Assembly (NCBI GenBank): GCA_012274445.1
Contig: JAAROD010000026.1
Coordinates: 682,001-746,000 of the forward strand
Origin: Sclerotiophoma versabilis
Taxonomy: Eukaryota > Ascomycota > Dothideomycetes > Pleosporales > Didymellaceae
DNA length: 64,000 nucleotides
Direction of reading: 5' to 3'
Part shown: piece after piece, positions 1 through 10,572 of the stretch
How the letters are laid out: the number at the start of each line of letters is the position of its first letter
Position numbering within the stretch: position 1 is the stretch's first letter
Program-made: the position numbers and the translations under genes
Notes under the pieces: generated by a model
Database searches by the model: none
What the model was told of the DNA's origin: nothing
The model's input: only the letters and a program-made list of their open reading frames with translations

Positions 1-463
1 TGAGGCATCCAGTCATGGAATTTCTCTCAGGTAAAAAGTCAAAACGGTTTTGACGACTTCTTTATAAGGACCTGGCTTCCCCAGACGACAGCTGCTCTTT
101 GAGATTGACCCTTCCCCAGAACATGTTTCTGCCGCAACACCTTACACATCAACTGAATTCTCACAAAATCAACTCTTGAAGCATAGCGCCACAGACAACT
201 CGCTGCATTCGCTTCCCGGACCCAAGCCACATCGTCATTGGACAGTCACCCACACTGCAGCGCAGCCCACGTCTCAGCTGCACCCCAGAGTTTTCATTCA
301 AGCCATGCCAGGCCGCTTGCTCCAGTCCCTGGCCAGGGTAGCACCTTCACCGTTGCCCAAGCTCGACAACCACAAAACAAACGCACCGCATCCGCTTTTC
401 CCACCCGTCTACTCGTACACGCCCCCGGTCGAAGAGAAGAGCAGGTCGCAAGAGAACCTCATT

Positions 464-1699
464 ATGGCTCGTCTTCCGTTCGTGCGTCACCACAGCCATG
501 ATGCTGCTAAGAAGTCCCCCAAGGGTACTCCCAAGGGTACTCCAAAGGCCAGCCCTAAGCTCGAACCCCACGTGGCTGCATCCATGAACATGAATGTGGA
601 GTCGCCACCAGTAGTGTTCTACAACAGCCCACAGTCGTCAGCAGGCGCTATTTTCACTGGTCAACTCCTGCTCAACGTGCATGAACCTCACATCACAGTC
701 GACAAGTTCGAGATGAAGCTTCTCGCGATCGTTACAACCAAGAAGCCTGTCGCCCAGCACTGCAGCGATTGCGCCAACCAGACCACGGAGATCCACACCT
801 GGGACTTCCTGACCCACCCCGCTTCTTTGCGCCACGGACAGCACGCTTATCCTTTCAGCCACCTCCTCCCCGGCCATCTACCCGCCACTACCCACGGCAG
901 CCTCGCAACCCTCGATTACTATCTCTCCGCGGTAGCAACCACCTCGAAAGGTGACAAGATCACCTACAAGCGCGCCGTCGACATCAGGCGTGCAATCTTC
1001 CCTGGAAACGAGAAGCACTCTATCCGTATCTTCCCACCGACCAACCTGACCGCTTCGGTCAAGCTGCCCCCTGTTATTCACCCGATCGGCGACTTCCCTA
1101 TCGAGATGCGCCTATCAGGCATTGTCCAAAACAAGGCCGATTCGCAGACTCGCTGGAGGCTCAGGAAACTCAACTGGCGCATTGAAGAGACCCAGAAGTT
1201 CATTGCTCCAGCCTGCTCCAAGCACATCTCTAAGGTCGGAGGTGAGGGCAAGGGTGTCCTCCACGAGGATGTCCGTGCTATTGCAAACGAAGAGGTCAAG
1301 ACTGGCTGGAAGACTGACTTTGAGCGCGGCGAGATTGACGTCGAATTCAATGCTGCCTGTAACGTTGCCCTCAAGCCACTCTGCGACATGGACAGCCAGA
1401 GCGGCATGAGCGTCAAGCACAACCTTGTCATTGAGATGGTTGTAGCTGAGGAGTGGGCCCCGCTCAAGAAGCTTAGCCAAGCCACCCCAACTGGTGCTGC
1501 GCGCGTTCTTCGCACTCAGTTCCACCTTGTTCTTACCGAACGCTCTGGCATGGGCATTGCCTGGGATGAGGAGCAGCCTCCCGTTTACGAGGATGTACCC
1601 GCCAGCCCACCTACCTACATGGACGACGTTGAGGTCCAATACCCTGTATTTGACAGCACCACCACTTCTCGATCAGCATCCTTCAGCCTTGAGAGCTAA
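464..1699 (+). CDS. LDB19/ART1-like arrestin-related trafficking adaptor
   Basis: Single-exon gene encoding 411 aa. The open frame runs further upstream, but I start at the ATG at 464 because the residues before it look like untranslated sequence. After a basic, Lys/Pro-rich leader with a repeated KGTP unit (about residues 17-27) comes an arrestin-like beta fold (about 50-350). It contains the HCSDC segment and the following THTWDF-like stretch that recall the LDB19 (ART1) arrestin subgroup. The tail carries two PPxY motifs, PPVY (372-375) and PPTY (382-385), the standard docking sites for WW domains of Rsp5/Nedd4 ubiquitin ligases. By family knowledge such adaptors recruit Rsp5 to plasma-membrane transporters to trigger endocytosis. 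The cargo cannot be read from the sequence. Family assignment is fairly secure; the exact ART paralogue is inference. Confidence 0.85.
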   Translation: MARLPFVRHHSHDAAKKSPKGTPKGTPKASPKLEPHVAASMNMNVESPPVVFYNSPQSSAGAIFTGQLLLNVHEPHITVDKFEMKLLAIVTTKKPVAQHCSDCANQTTEIHTWDFLTHPASLRHGQHAYPFSHLLPGHLPATTHGSLATLDYYLSAVATTSKGDKITYKRAVDIRRAIFPGNEKHSIRIFPPTNLTASVKLPPVIHPIGDFPIEMRLSGIVQNKADSQTRWRLRKLNWRIEETQKFIAPACSKHISKVGGEGKGVLHEDVRAIANEEVKTGWKTDFERGEIDVEFNAACNVALKPLCDMDSQSGMSVKHNLVIEMVVAEEWAPLKKLSQATPTGAARVLRTQFHLVLTERSGMGIAWDEEQPPVYEDVPASPPTYMDDVEVQYPVFDSTTTSRSASFSLES

Positions 1700-3745
1700 G
1701 CATGATACCCCGCATTACTGCGACCTTGACATCGCCGGTTTTGGCGATTTCAGCACGCTTTACGATTTTCCTTTTCACGTCGATTGGCGATTCATCTTTG
1801 AGTTACTGGTGGACTGTGTAGGATATACCCATTTGCATGCCCTGGAAGGGCTTTTACACCACTCTTGTTCATGCGAAAAGCGAGGAGTTTTGGGAAGTGG
1901 TCGAGTTGAGCCTGCATGAGCTCCTCTGTATGGTATACCACCGGCGTTTTGCATTATCAAAAAGTTCGTCCAACAATACAGTACATAGTAATACACAGCA
2001 GCATAGCTGCAAAACACATACTGAAAGTTTGTCCTCACACGAGACTGGTGATGTCCACTAACCAGATCCACAAGACTAGCTTCCACATCACTTCTGCATC
2101 AGAACGCACAACATCGACGCAAACTCACGCCATCAACCCCTGCGTCCAGAACATCCACACTCACCGCCGCAAAATTCACCCACATCACCAGACGGCGCCA
2201 CAAAACCTACTCATCAGATTTCGTGCTCGTACCACGCCGCAAACGGCTGCCAAGTCGCATCTCACAACCACTAGAAATTTCTTCCTAGCCCACGACACCC
2301 ACATTTTCGGTAAGGCCTTTCTGACGAGTAGCCAGCCCTGTCCGTGCATACCCGTCGCTAGAAGAGATCTCGAACGTACTGCGGGACCTAAGAGACCCAC
2401 GGGTGTAACTGACACGCCAGCACAAACGCAAGGACTTGCGTGTCAAGCGCACACCCGTCGGGAAGCATGCCGTCGACCAATGCACGCGTTTACCCGATGT
2501 CTTCACGTCCTCAGTACCCACACTACGCGCTCGCTGCGCGTCTGTGACACATGGAAACATGGATCTGGGATCTAGACACAGCTTCAACGCTTGTGCAGGT
2601 GATGTGCACTAGGAATTGTGAAGGTTCGGGTACACGCGCGTGGTTAGGCATGAAGAGCCGCACATGGGCCCGAAATTGCATACCTATTGCGGGCGCAAGA
2701 GGCTGAGGCGGAAGGGGGAGGCTGAGAGCAGGATAGAATTGCCTATTTGGGGTATGTGGTGGTGCGGCTCTGTGGGGAAGAATCACGGCGCTTCTAGCAG
2801 GGACGTGAAGAAATTTTGCGTCGAGAGCAGATCGGGATATGCATTGCGCTGTGGTGTGGGATGGGATTTGCTGCCCCAAGCATGCAGGTTGTGGACATGG
2901 GACATGGGGATCGTGGCGTGACCGGGGAGCACGCCGAGAAGAGATGACGTTAGAAGGCATCATGATGGGAGAAACCCCTGTGGAGATCCGCCGCGCTCTC
3001 CATTACTGTATCAGTGGACCTACCGACGGGCACGCACTATGATCGAATAAGGATTCATGATCCCTCGGAGTCATGATGGAGTACAAGAGATCATGAGTTC
3101 ATTCCGAGGTCTAACTAGATCGAAAGACTGAACACACTCTGGCTTTCCCGGGGTGATCGACGTGTCATTGATAGTGGGAGGGGCCACAGGCGAAGTCGCA
3201 GGCCTGGAGAGGAGTTGGGTGATGTTGAGTGCGGTCATGGGAGGCGTTTCAACGGGATGACACTCGGTATGAAATGTTGCGAGCAAACCTAGGGCAGTTT
3301 GCTGAAACTGCACCACCAACGGAGAGGGGTAACGGATTGCATCAATCTAATGACACTTTGTTGTAATGTCCGCACATCACAATCTTGACGGTCTAATTAC
3401 ACTGCCAGCACATTCGAAGAATAGGTAACATGTCTTACATTATGCAACGAACCTCGAGTAGGGAATTTGCAGACCTACAAGGTTGCAGACACGACACTGT
3501 GCATCAGATACATAGCAGTGCTTACTAGAACCCCCCAGGGGTCGTAAATCGAGTAGTATTCATGCATTCAACAAATTCTACCGAGGATGTACCAAGGCGC
3601 TCACCACGCTACATTCGACAATCGATCATACGCGCTCAGACTACGCGTCCTGCGCGCAGAATCTCGGATATCTTCTATGGTACCGTTGGGTCACCGTAAT
3701 CGCTTATTCAAGGCTGGAGTTATCGACATCTGATGAGGCGTCGTC
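1700..3745. other. Intergenic, no supported gene
   Basis: About 2 kb between the arrestin 3' end and the 3' end of the RING gene. Several open frames of 60-220 codons occur on both strands, but none shows a recognisable motif, a plausible intron structure or protein-like composition. I see no RNA gene or repeat family. Confidence 0.6.
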
Positions 3746-4846
3746 CTAAAAGACACGAGTTTCTGAGTTCAGATGGGCGGCAATACGAGTTTCGAGCCAT
3801 TGTACATGTACACGTCGGCGCGGCAGCACTGTGACCACCCGTTGGATGCTCGAGGCGTTAGTAGGTGATTCTTCCTCTTCAGCATCGATCCTACCATCAG
3901 AGTGAGCCTCCAGAGGTTCATGCTGCCGCTCGCGAGGGCCGCACAATACTGTTCGGCACGAAGGACATGTGTCAGATGCCTTCATCCCAGAATCATTGAC
4001 CCACTTGTCTAGGCAGACCTTGTGGAACGTGTGCCCACACTTGGTCGATATTGGCTGCTCATCCCCTTTGTCCTCTGTACCATCAATCTCGGTAATACAG
4101 ACGGAGCATTCTGTTCCTTTGGGGACAGACCAGACAAATTTGCAGAAAGTCGACAGCTCAACATGTTCAAAGACTCCGTCATACTCCCCTTCCGTCTCAT
4201 CAACGTCGAACTCATTAGGTGCGATTAACGGCAACGGAAAATCGATACCTTGGTGGTAGCCTTCGCGCTGAAAGGCACATGAGAAGGCAACCATGTCCTT
4301 CAAATCGTACTGCTTGTGGAGTGCCGGTAGTAACTCATGGAAGATTGCACGTTGGATGCGGATAACAATCTTCCGATTTATGCGAGCAGCCTTGCAGATC
4401 TGTCCATATGTTTGTATGTCACGCAGCTCTCGCAAGTCTGCTTTGTACTCCGGGTCATCCTGGCACTGCAGTCGCATCACTGTATGGATGAACACCGCCA
4501 ACTCCCTCAGAGACGTGTCACAGATTTCAACGTTCGGGCATCGTGCCTCGATATAGCGCTGTATCTCTGCGTTAAATATCCTCACCTGAGCAGTCGTCGG
4601 TACTTGGACGATGAAGATTGCTAGAGTGAAAATGCATCTGCGTAATATGAAATGAAGAGCTCCAGCTTCTTTTGGTGAGAGGCTATCAATTGTAGATTCC
4701 GAAAGGGTAAGCAAGCGTGCGCAGTGTCGGCGGACTGTAGCACAGTCAACCGCATTGGACCTGGCTAGCTTTGGTTGGCACCAGCTGGCAATTTGGTGCA
4801 TCTGGAGCGCGCGGCTGCGGGTGGTGGAGGAGAGTTGGTGGAACAT
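3746..4846 (-). CDS. RING-H2 finger protein, putative E3 ubiquitin ligase
   Basis: Intronless reading frame of 366 aa. A C-terminal RING-H2 (C3H2C3) domain is directly visible: C247, C250, C270, H272, H275, C278, C294 and C297, with the core CGHTFHKVC followed by W and CPSC. RING-H2 domains bind two zinc ions and recruit E2 enzymes, so a ubiquitin-ligase role is likely. The first 240 residues are mostly helical with one hydrophobic stretch (about 67-82) and match no domain I recognise. The tail after the RING is acidic, then basic. Fungi of this type often carry families of lineage-specific RING proteins with a variable N-terminus, and this gene fits that pattern. The substrate is unknown. 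Confidence 0.75.
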   Translation of the reverse strand: MFHQLSSTTRSRALQMHQIASWCQPKLARSNAVDCATVRRHCARLLTLSESTIDSLSPKEAGALHFILRRCIFTLAIFIVQVPTTAQVRIFNAEIQRYIEARCPNVEICDTSLRELAVFIHTVMRLQCQDDPEYKADLRELRDIQTYGQICKAARINRKIVIRIQRAIFHELLPALHKQYDLKDMVAFSCAFQREGYHQGIDFPLPLIAPNEFDVDETEGEYDGVFEHVELSTFCKFVWSVPKGTECSVCITEIDGTEDKGDEQPISTKCGHTFHKVCLDKWVNDSGMKASDTCPSCRTVLCGPRERQHEPLEAHSDGRIDAEEEESPTNASSIQRVVTVLPRRRVHVQWLETRIAAHLNSETRVF

Positions 4847-6154
4847 ATCGGATGCGCGTGTTGGTGTAATTGAAGAGGAAGAACTTTGTGCGAATTATTT
4901 CCCTGTAAAGCGGGCTCGGCACTATAAGTGAAAGAGACTAGCAAAACTGGTGAAAGGGTCTACACAATGCAGCAGTTCGGCGCCACAAAGACAGGCTATA
5001 CGATTAAAATAAATCTCGAGTGGACTGACGTTGCATAGCATGTTAAGATAAGGTGGGACTGAGCATGTAGAGCTGACGAAACGACGTGTCACTTCTGAGA
5101 ATGAGAGCCCACCTCTTTATTTGGCCATTTTGCAAACTCTACACCACACGTAATCCAACGAGACTGGGCGCAGTCGCAACAAAGACCACGGGCTATCTTA
5201 CTCTGCACTCTCATCAGTGGCACATTCACGAGTGCCTGACCTTGTGGTGGCTACAGCCAGTTACCCTGTTTGTCAAAGGACACGTTATACATGTGATAGC
5301 TACCGAGGCGCCGTAAGTCAAACAACGACACATTCTCCTATTTGAAGGCGGTTTTTGTAGGTGTGGCGGAACAATCTTTGTATCTACGGCTTATGAGAAA
5401 CTATTAAGTGAGAGACACAATAGCCAGAGGTCATCAGGTGCTATCATGCAGCCACTCTCGGGCTTGCTTATTGATACTGAAACTGATTCCAAACAGGGGT
5501 CGCAACCAACAATGAAGATCCATGACAGAGGCCTTCTCACGCTCGAAACAGTTCTCTTTGTTGTCTTGGTGCGCAAGGACTCGCCCCGTATCGTCATTTT
5601 TCATCGGAAGGTCGCCCCAGAAGAGTTTTTCGAACCACAGAAGCAGAAGATGGGCAGGTCAGCCAGTATATGAGCGTCTTTAATCCTTGCGTACACGTGT
5701 AGGAAGAGGACCAGGTGTTTAAGAGCACAGCTAAACGGAACAATGAGATCGAGCTTCGGATTCGTTAATAGGTTGGCTCTGTGAGTTAGGTTTTAGCTCA
5801 TGAATTAAGCATCGGCATTTACTGTCACTTCGACAAACCCACAATTTCAAGTAAGAAAGCCATTCAACGCAAAACCGGGCTGGGAACTGGGGGTTTTGCG
5901 TTGAAAGGAGTGTAGGAGGGTAGCTTTGTTAATATTAGTGTACAATAGATAGGATATGTTGCTGGTCATGTGTTTGATCAAAGCCGTAAAGTGTTATGGG
6001 GAACGTCGTCGTTTTTTGAGACAAAAGCAGCTAGTGTTGTGTAGAATGCATGTGGTTGCAGTTGGGCGTTTGATCATTTTTGTGCGCAGTTTCAAGGTGT
6101 TGCGCGCACCCAGTGTCCGTGATATTAAATCGTCTCAATGTACAAGCTTTCCGA
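4847..6154. other. Intergenic, no supported gene; contains a hairpin
   Basis: About 1.3 kb upstream of the RING gene and downstream of the alcohol dehydrogenase. The longest open frames (about 75 codons, for example near 5446-5673 on +) have no motif or context to support them. The one structured element is the inverted repeat at 5863-5905, listed separately. Confidence 0.6.
5863..5905. repeat. Perfect 14-bp inverted repeat (hairpin)
   Basis: The arms TTCAACGCAAAACC (5863-5876) and GGTTTTGCGTTGAA (5892-5905) are exact reverse complements around a 15-nt G-rich loop. There is no T-tract and no flanking gene end that would make it a bacterial-type terminator. It could be the remains of a small inverted-repeat element or a structured transcript. 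Confidence 0.7.
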
Positions 6155-7374
6155 TCAGTGCACTGCTGAGTCAACGCGATTCAAGCCACCAACCTCGACC
6201 AGAATTTTAACATGATTTTCCTTGTCGTTGATAAGAGCCTTGATGCCGCCCTCCACCAAATCATCCATCTGTATCTTGCTCGTGATCATCTTACTCGGCT
6301 TCAATTTCCCTGTCATCACATCAGTGCGTTTCCTTTCTCAGTCCACTCACACCAAACTCACCTTTAGCTAACTGCTCCACAACAGCTTCGAAGTCCTTCC
6401 TCTGATACCCCAACACAGCCGTGTAGTTAGCCTCCCTGAAAACCAGCATATTCGGGTTGAACGGCACTGCCTTCTCCCAGATGGCGACATTCACCACCGT
6501 CCCCTTCACCCTGACTGCTGTGCACGCCGTTTCAATGCTTGCCGGCACGCCCGCGCAATCGAACACGACGTCGGGACCACCCGAGCCACTCAGTTCCCTG
6601 CTCACTTTTACAGTGTCGTAGGTCCTGGGGTCGAGGACATGGTGGGCACCGAATTCGCGCGCAAAACGCTGTCGGCTGCTCGATACCTCGCTCATGATTA
6701 TCTTGCCCACGCCTTTCGCGCGCAGACACTGCACGACTGCGAGCCCAATCGGGCCACCACCCAGGACCAAGGCGACGGAATCGGCAGTGATGGGCGCTGC
6801 GGATACGGCGTGCCAGGCTACGCTCAGCGGTTCGACGAGCGCGCCGACGTCGAGAGGGATGTTTGAGGGAAGGGGGATGATGGCTTGGGATGGGACTACT
6901 ACGTTCTCGCTCAGTCCACCGCCTCCACCCGACAGCCCAATGAAGCCGCCGTTGTAGCACACGTTCTCTACACCCGCGAGACACGCGTGGCACGTTCCGC
7001 AGGCGATGGTGGGCTGGACGACACATTGCTGGCCGACGGTGAAGCCTTCCACATCTGGCCCAAGTTCAGTAATTACACCGCTGAACTCGTGGCCGAGAGT
7101 TATGGGGATGGTGTCATGGGTGCATGGGTGCGGTGTTGTGGGTGCGAAGTTAGGGCCGCCGAGATACTCGTGCAGATCGGTGCCACAGATTCCTACGTAC
7201 GCCGGTGCGACCTACTGGGATTATTAATGTCTTATTCGTCTTGTGAATTGGGTAGAAACAGGATTGTGGAAGTAAGAAAGAGCGTACTCGGACTTGTCCC
7301 GCGATGCACTTGGCCTCAGCCACATCATCCTCAATCCTGATATCCTCTTTGCCATAGTATCTTGCTGCGCGCAT
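6155..7374 (-). CDS. Zinc-dependent medium-chain alcohol dehydrogenase, butanediol/sorbitol dehydrogenase type
   Basis: Three exons, 7288-7374, 6362-7211 and 6155-6309, with introns of 76 and 52 nt, give 363 aa, the usual family length. Catalytic-zinc ligands are visible in GICGTDLHEY and LGHEFSG. The structural-zinc loop has four Cys in ACGTCHACLAGVENVC. The Rossmann nucleotide-binding motif is VLGGGPIGLAVV. By family knowledge these enzymes oxidise secondary alcohols or polyols with NAD(P), in the cytosol; (R,R)-butanediol dehydrogenase and L-iditol/sorbitol dehydrogenase are the closest types. The substrate cannot be settled from sequence alone. The splice sites were chosen because all three pieces join in frame and restore the VAPAYVGICGTD segment and the AKGKLKPSKM junction. 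The protein ends VGGLNRVDSAVH. Confidence 0.88.
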
Positions 7375-8099
7375 GTTTGTAAGATACTTGTGTCTCTGAC
7401 TGCTGAGGTGGTATCGCGGTCGTTGTCGGTGGTAATCACGCTATTGATGAACGCGCATTCGATCATGGCAGACATTCGTCCTTGGCTTTTTTCTGGGGTT
7501 GTAGTCTGGTGAACACCCCCTCTTCTCTCGTTGGTAGTCACGGTCCGACGCAGTGGATCCGCTGAAGATCAAGTCGGCTAACAGGAGCAAAATAACAGAA
7601 GGAGTGTGGATCGTCCGTCAGTGTAGGTGCAGGGCTGCTCATTTTTAAACCGCCACGCAAGCACGGAGGCGTCAGCAGAAGCGTCAGCCCAGTGCGACGG
7701 CACAATTTTTTCCTTGTCGCCGTGACATCGTGAGGTCGGATCTGGGCATGCAGTCTCAAACAGGATTAGTAGGTCCGCACGGCTGGACTGGGAGGTGGTC
7801 GGTGAGTGGTGGGCCAGCTAAGGTTTGCGGGGGAGGGGCTGAATGGAGCGAATCGGGCGTGGAGATCCGGGGTCGGCGCTAGCTTGTGGTTTCTGAGGCG
7901 ATTCTAGAAGCTGGCAACAAGGATATTGTTTTGCAGATGTTGCGATGTTGTTCACGGAAAGACGCCCAATCCTGTTGTGAGGAGGTATTGATGAGATTCG
8001 GCTGCGGGTTCTAAATGTTTTTGCCCTACCTAAAGCCTTCAGCGCCAGTAAATGCGACAGCAAACGCCTGTTCATGCCTGAAGTCCCCGTGATTAGTCC
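7375..8099. other. Intergenic, no supported gene
   Basis: About 0.7 kb between the start of the dehydrogenase and the 3' end of RPC53. It probably holds the dehydrogenase promoter and the RPC53 3' UTR. Small frames here show no recognisable features. Confidence 0.55.
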
Positions 8100-10051
8100 T
8101 TACCCAAGCATCTCCCCCCAGTCAGGTGTGACGACGAACTTGCCCTTGACTCGACCAAACGATACAGCTTCGCCAGCATCTTCAGGAACTACACGGTCCT
8201 TCTCAGGTACGACGTTAATGCTGACTACCTCCTGCAAAAAGCTTGCTTTGTTGCCAGGCGCAAGCTCGTAGCTCGTGCCTCCCCAATCTAGCGTTGTACG
8301 CCCGGACTGCCTCACTCTCAACTTGCCTACCAACCCACTTGCAAACCGCGGGCCTTGTGCGGGCTTGGCAGCAGGATCCGAAAAGCCTTCTTCGACCTTG
8401 ACCTTGACTGCTTCCTTCTTAACTGACGCCGCAGGTGCTGACGTCTCAGTAATGTCTGACGTCTCTTTCTTGACGCCAGGCTCGAGGAGTTCTGGCATGA
8501 GAGGCGGGATCTGGAAGAGATAAACGTTGTTATCTCGCACGGTGGGCTTCGGTGCTGTTGCTGCGTCGTCCGCCATTGCTGTGTCGCCTGATGGGTCGAC
8601 AGCAGGCGTATCTTCCGGACCCAGTTCGGCGCGGATGTGTTTGCGGTTTTCAAGGAAGCGTGACCATTCTGCGCGGTCCTCATCTGTTTGAAGGACGGGT
8701 TCTGCTATGCTCCTTGCGCGGCCTTTGGCCTTTCGTTCGGCGGTTGGTGATTGTGGCTCTTCTTTTTGTGGTGCTTCTGTCTGCTCGGCATCTAGACCTA
8801 CTTGCTCTGCGTCGGGCATTTGCTCGTCGTCGCTAGCTTGCTCAGTCTTGACTTGAACATCTGAATCATCGGTATCCTGCCACACTCCCTTGAAAGGCTT
8901 GCGCACACCTGTGATTTCAACATCGCTTGCCTTGCCCTTCCCTTTGCGGAATGTTTGCCCTGACCGCGCTCCAGCAGGCTTGCTGCCAGTTGTCCCTGTG
9001 GCCTCTACTGTGTCTTTGGGTGCAGTTTCGGCGCTAGCATCCGTGTTCAGTGCCAATGCCTTCTCTTGATGTTCTTTACGTGTAATCCGGATAGGCAGCG
9101 CGGATCTCGAGGGACGTTCGTTGGCGTCCGCACCGTCTTCGTCGTCAGATATCTCGATGAGGTCGATGTCTCTCCGAGGGAACTCATGGTCGTCTTCGTC
9201 CTCGGAAGACTCCACGACACCGCCGACTTCCCTCTTGATTGACGAGCTGCCACCTCCACCGCTTCCACCTCCACCATACCCGCCCGATCTGCTTGGGCCG
9301 CCTTCATCGCCCTCGTTTTTGATGCGCACCGCTCGTGATCCAGATCCAGCACCAAACCCTGAAAAACTTCGGTTGTTTGTTTTCCGATCTGTTGCAAACG
9401 TCAGCGTCGTCCAAATCGAAAGTTGCTTTGCCTACCGTCTTTCGAACTGCCAAGCGAGAATGGCCCGCTCATAGCATTGCTATAGCCACCGCGGCCCCGT
9501 GTAGCCCTACTGGCTTCCTTGGCCGCCTCCCTCTCTTTCCTTCTGGCCTGGAAGGCAGCCTCTTTCTCTTGATCTCTGTTTCTAATCTTCTCCCGTTCTA
9601 TTTGTTCCTTCTCGAGCGCTGCTCGTTCTTCCTTGCTTCGACGACCAGTGAACATGGGTTTCGGCATGGCCTTCTTGCCTGCTTTTGTAGTGCCGCGCTT
9701 CACTGAAGGCGAGGCAGATCTTGAAGCCGGCTCTGCGCTCTTCAGTCCGCCCAGGCGCTGCACAGGAGGGCGAGTCGAGGCTTCGGCGCCGTCTTGGGGT
9801 GTTGCAGTCGCAGAGGACGTATCGTTCGGGGTAGACTCATCCTCTACAGGTGTCGGTGGTTTCGCTTCGGCGTCACCCTCTTCCTTGGGATCTACAGCCT
9901 CCGGGGGTTCACTTGTAGGAGCATCGAACGTCTGCGGGGTCGTGGTTTCGGTAGCTTCACTGGTGCTCTCTGTAGCTCGTCCTGCAGCAGCCCCTCCTCT
10001 TCCCCCTGCGCGTGCACGCGTGCTTCCTCTTCCTCGTGGTTTCGGTGGCAT
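8100..10051 (-). CDS. RPC53: DNA-directed RNA polymerase III subunit RPC4 (Rpc53)
   Basis: Two exons, 9436-10051 and 8100-9358, with a 77-nt intron, encode 624 aa. The N-terminus is basic and low-complexity, followed by a highly charged Glu/Arg/Lys stretch (EERAALEKEQIEREKIRNRD) and a Gly/Ser-rich linker (GGYGGGGSGGGGSSS). The conserved RPC4 signature is C-terminal: the FQIPPLMPEL segment, then a beta-rich end with GKLRVRQSGRTTLDWGG, FLQEVVSI, VKGKFVVTPDW and a final EMLG. In yeast Rpc53 pairs with Rpc37 in the TFIIF-like Pol III subcomplex that controls termination and reinitiation. The disordered, acidic middle is typical of the fungal members. Identification rests on the C-terminal signature and overall layout. 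Confidence 0.9.
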
Positions 10052-10572
10052 TAGTCAGTAGAGGCGTTGTTGTCGCGGTTGTAAAAGTGGCTTGGCAACG
10101 ATTCGCAAAACATTTCGGTTCGGCTTCTTATCGATAACCAACAAGCTCCAACGCGACGTCACATGAGGGGCACGGCCAAATGACCTGCATGCAGCATCAC
10201 AACAGTGAAGACTTGCAAGATCTCAAAAGCTGTACCTCATTTTTATTCGTCCACAATATACGTCAAGAGCACCCCGCTCTGCTCCTCATTCATCACTAAC
10301 AATTACAGTGTCTCTCGAGCCACGAGCTATTCTTGACCAAGTAGCGGTGCTAACAAAGATGGTATGCCAATAAGTAAACGTCATGCTCCTCCCATGCGCG
10401 CTAGAAATGTTGGAAATAGTCTGCTCCCGGAACGCCAGCCGTGTAAACATCTTCCATGAGCATGCTGTACCGAGCAGCGTTCAACATGAACGCATTAGCA
10501 AAAACAAACGATAAGGTTAAGGAGAGGCAAGGATATGATCAAAAAAGCCGAATCGAACAATTATCCGACGAT
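10052..10572. other. RPC53 promoter and VAC8 3' flank
   Basis: About 0.5 kb upstream of RPC53 and downstream of VAC8. No open frame or repeat stands out. Confidence 0.6.

Noticed and set aside
1916..2575. Plus-strand 219-codon frame
   Set aside because: Thr/His/Arg-rich with no motif; opposing frames in the same DNA are equally long.
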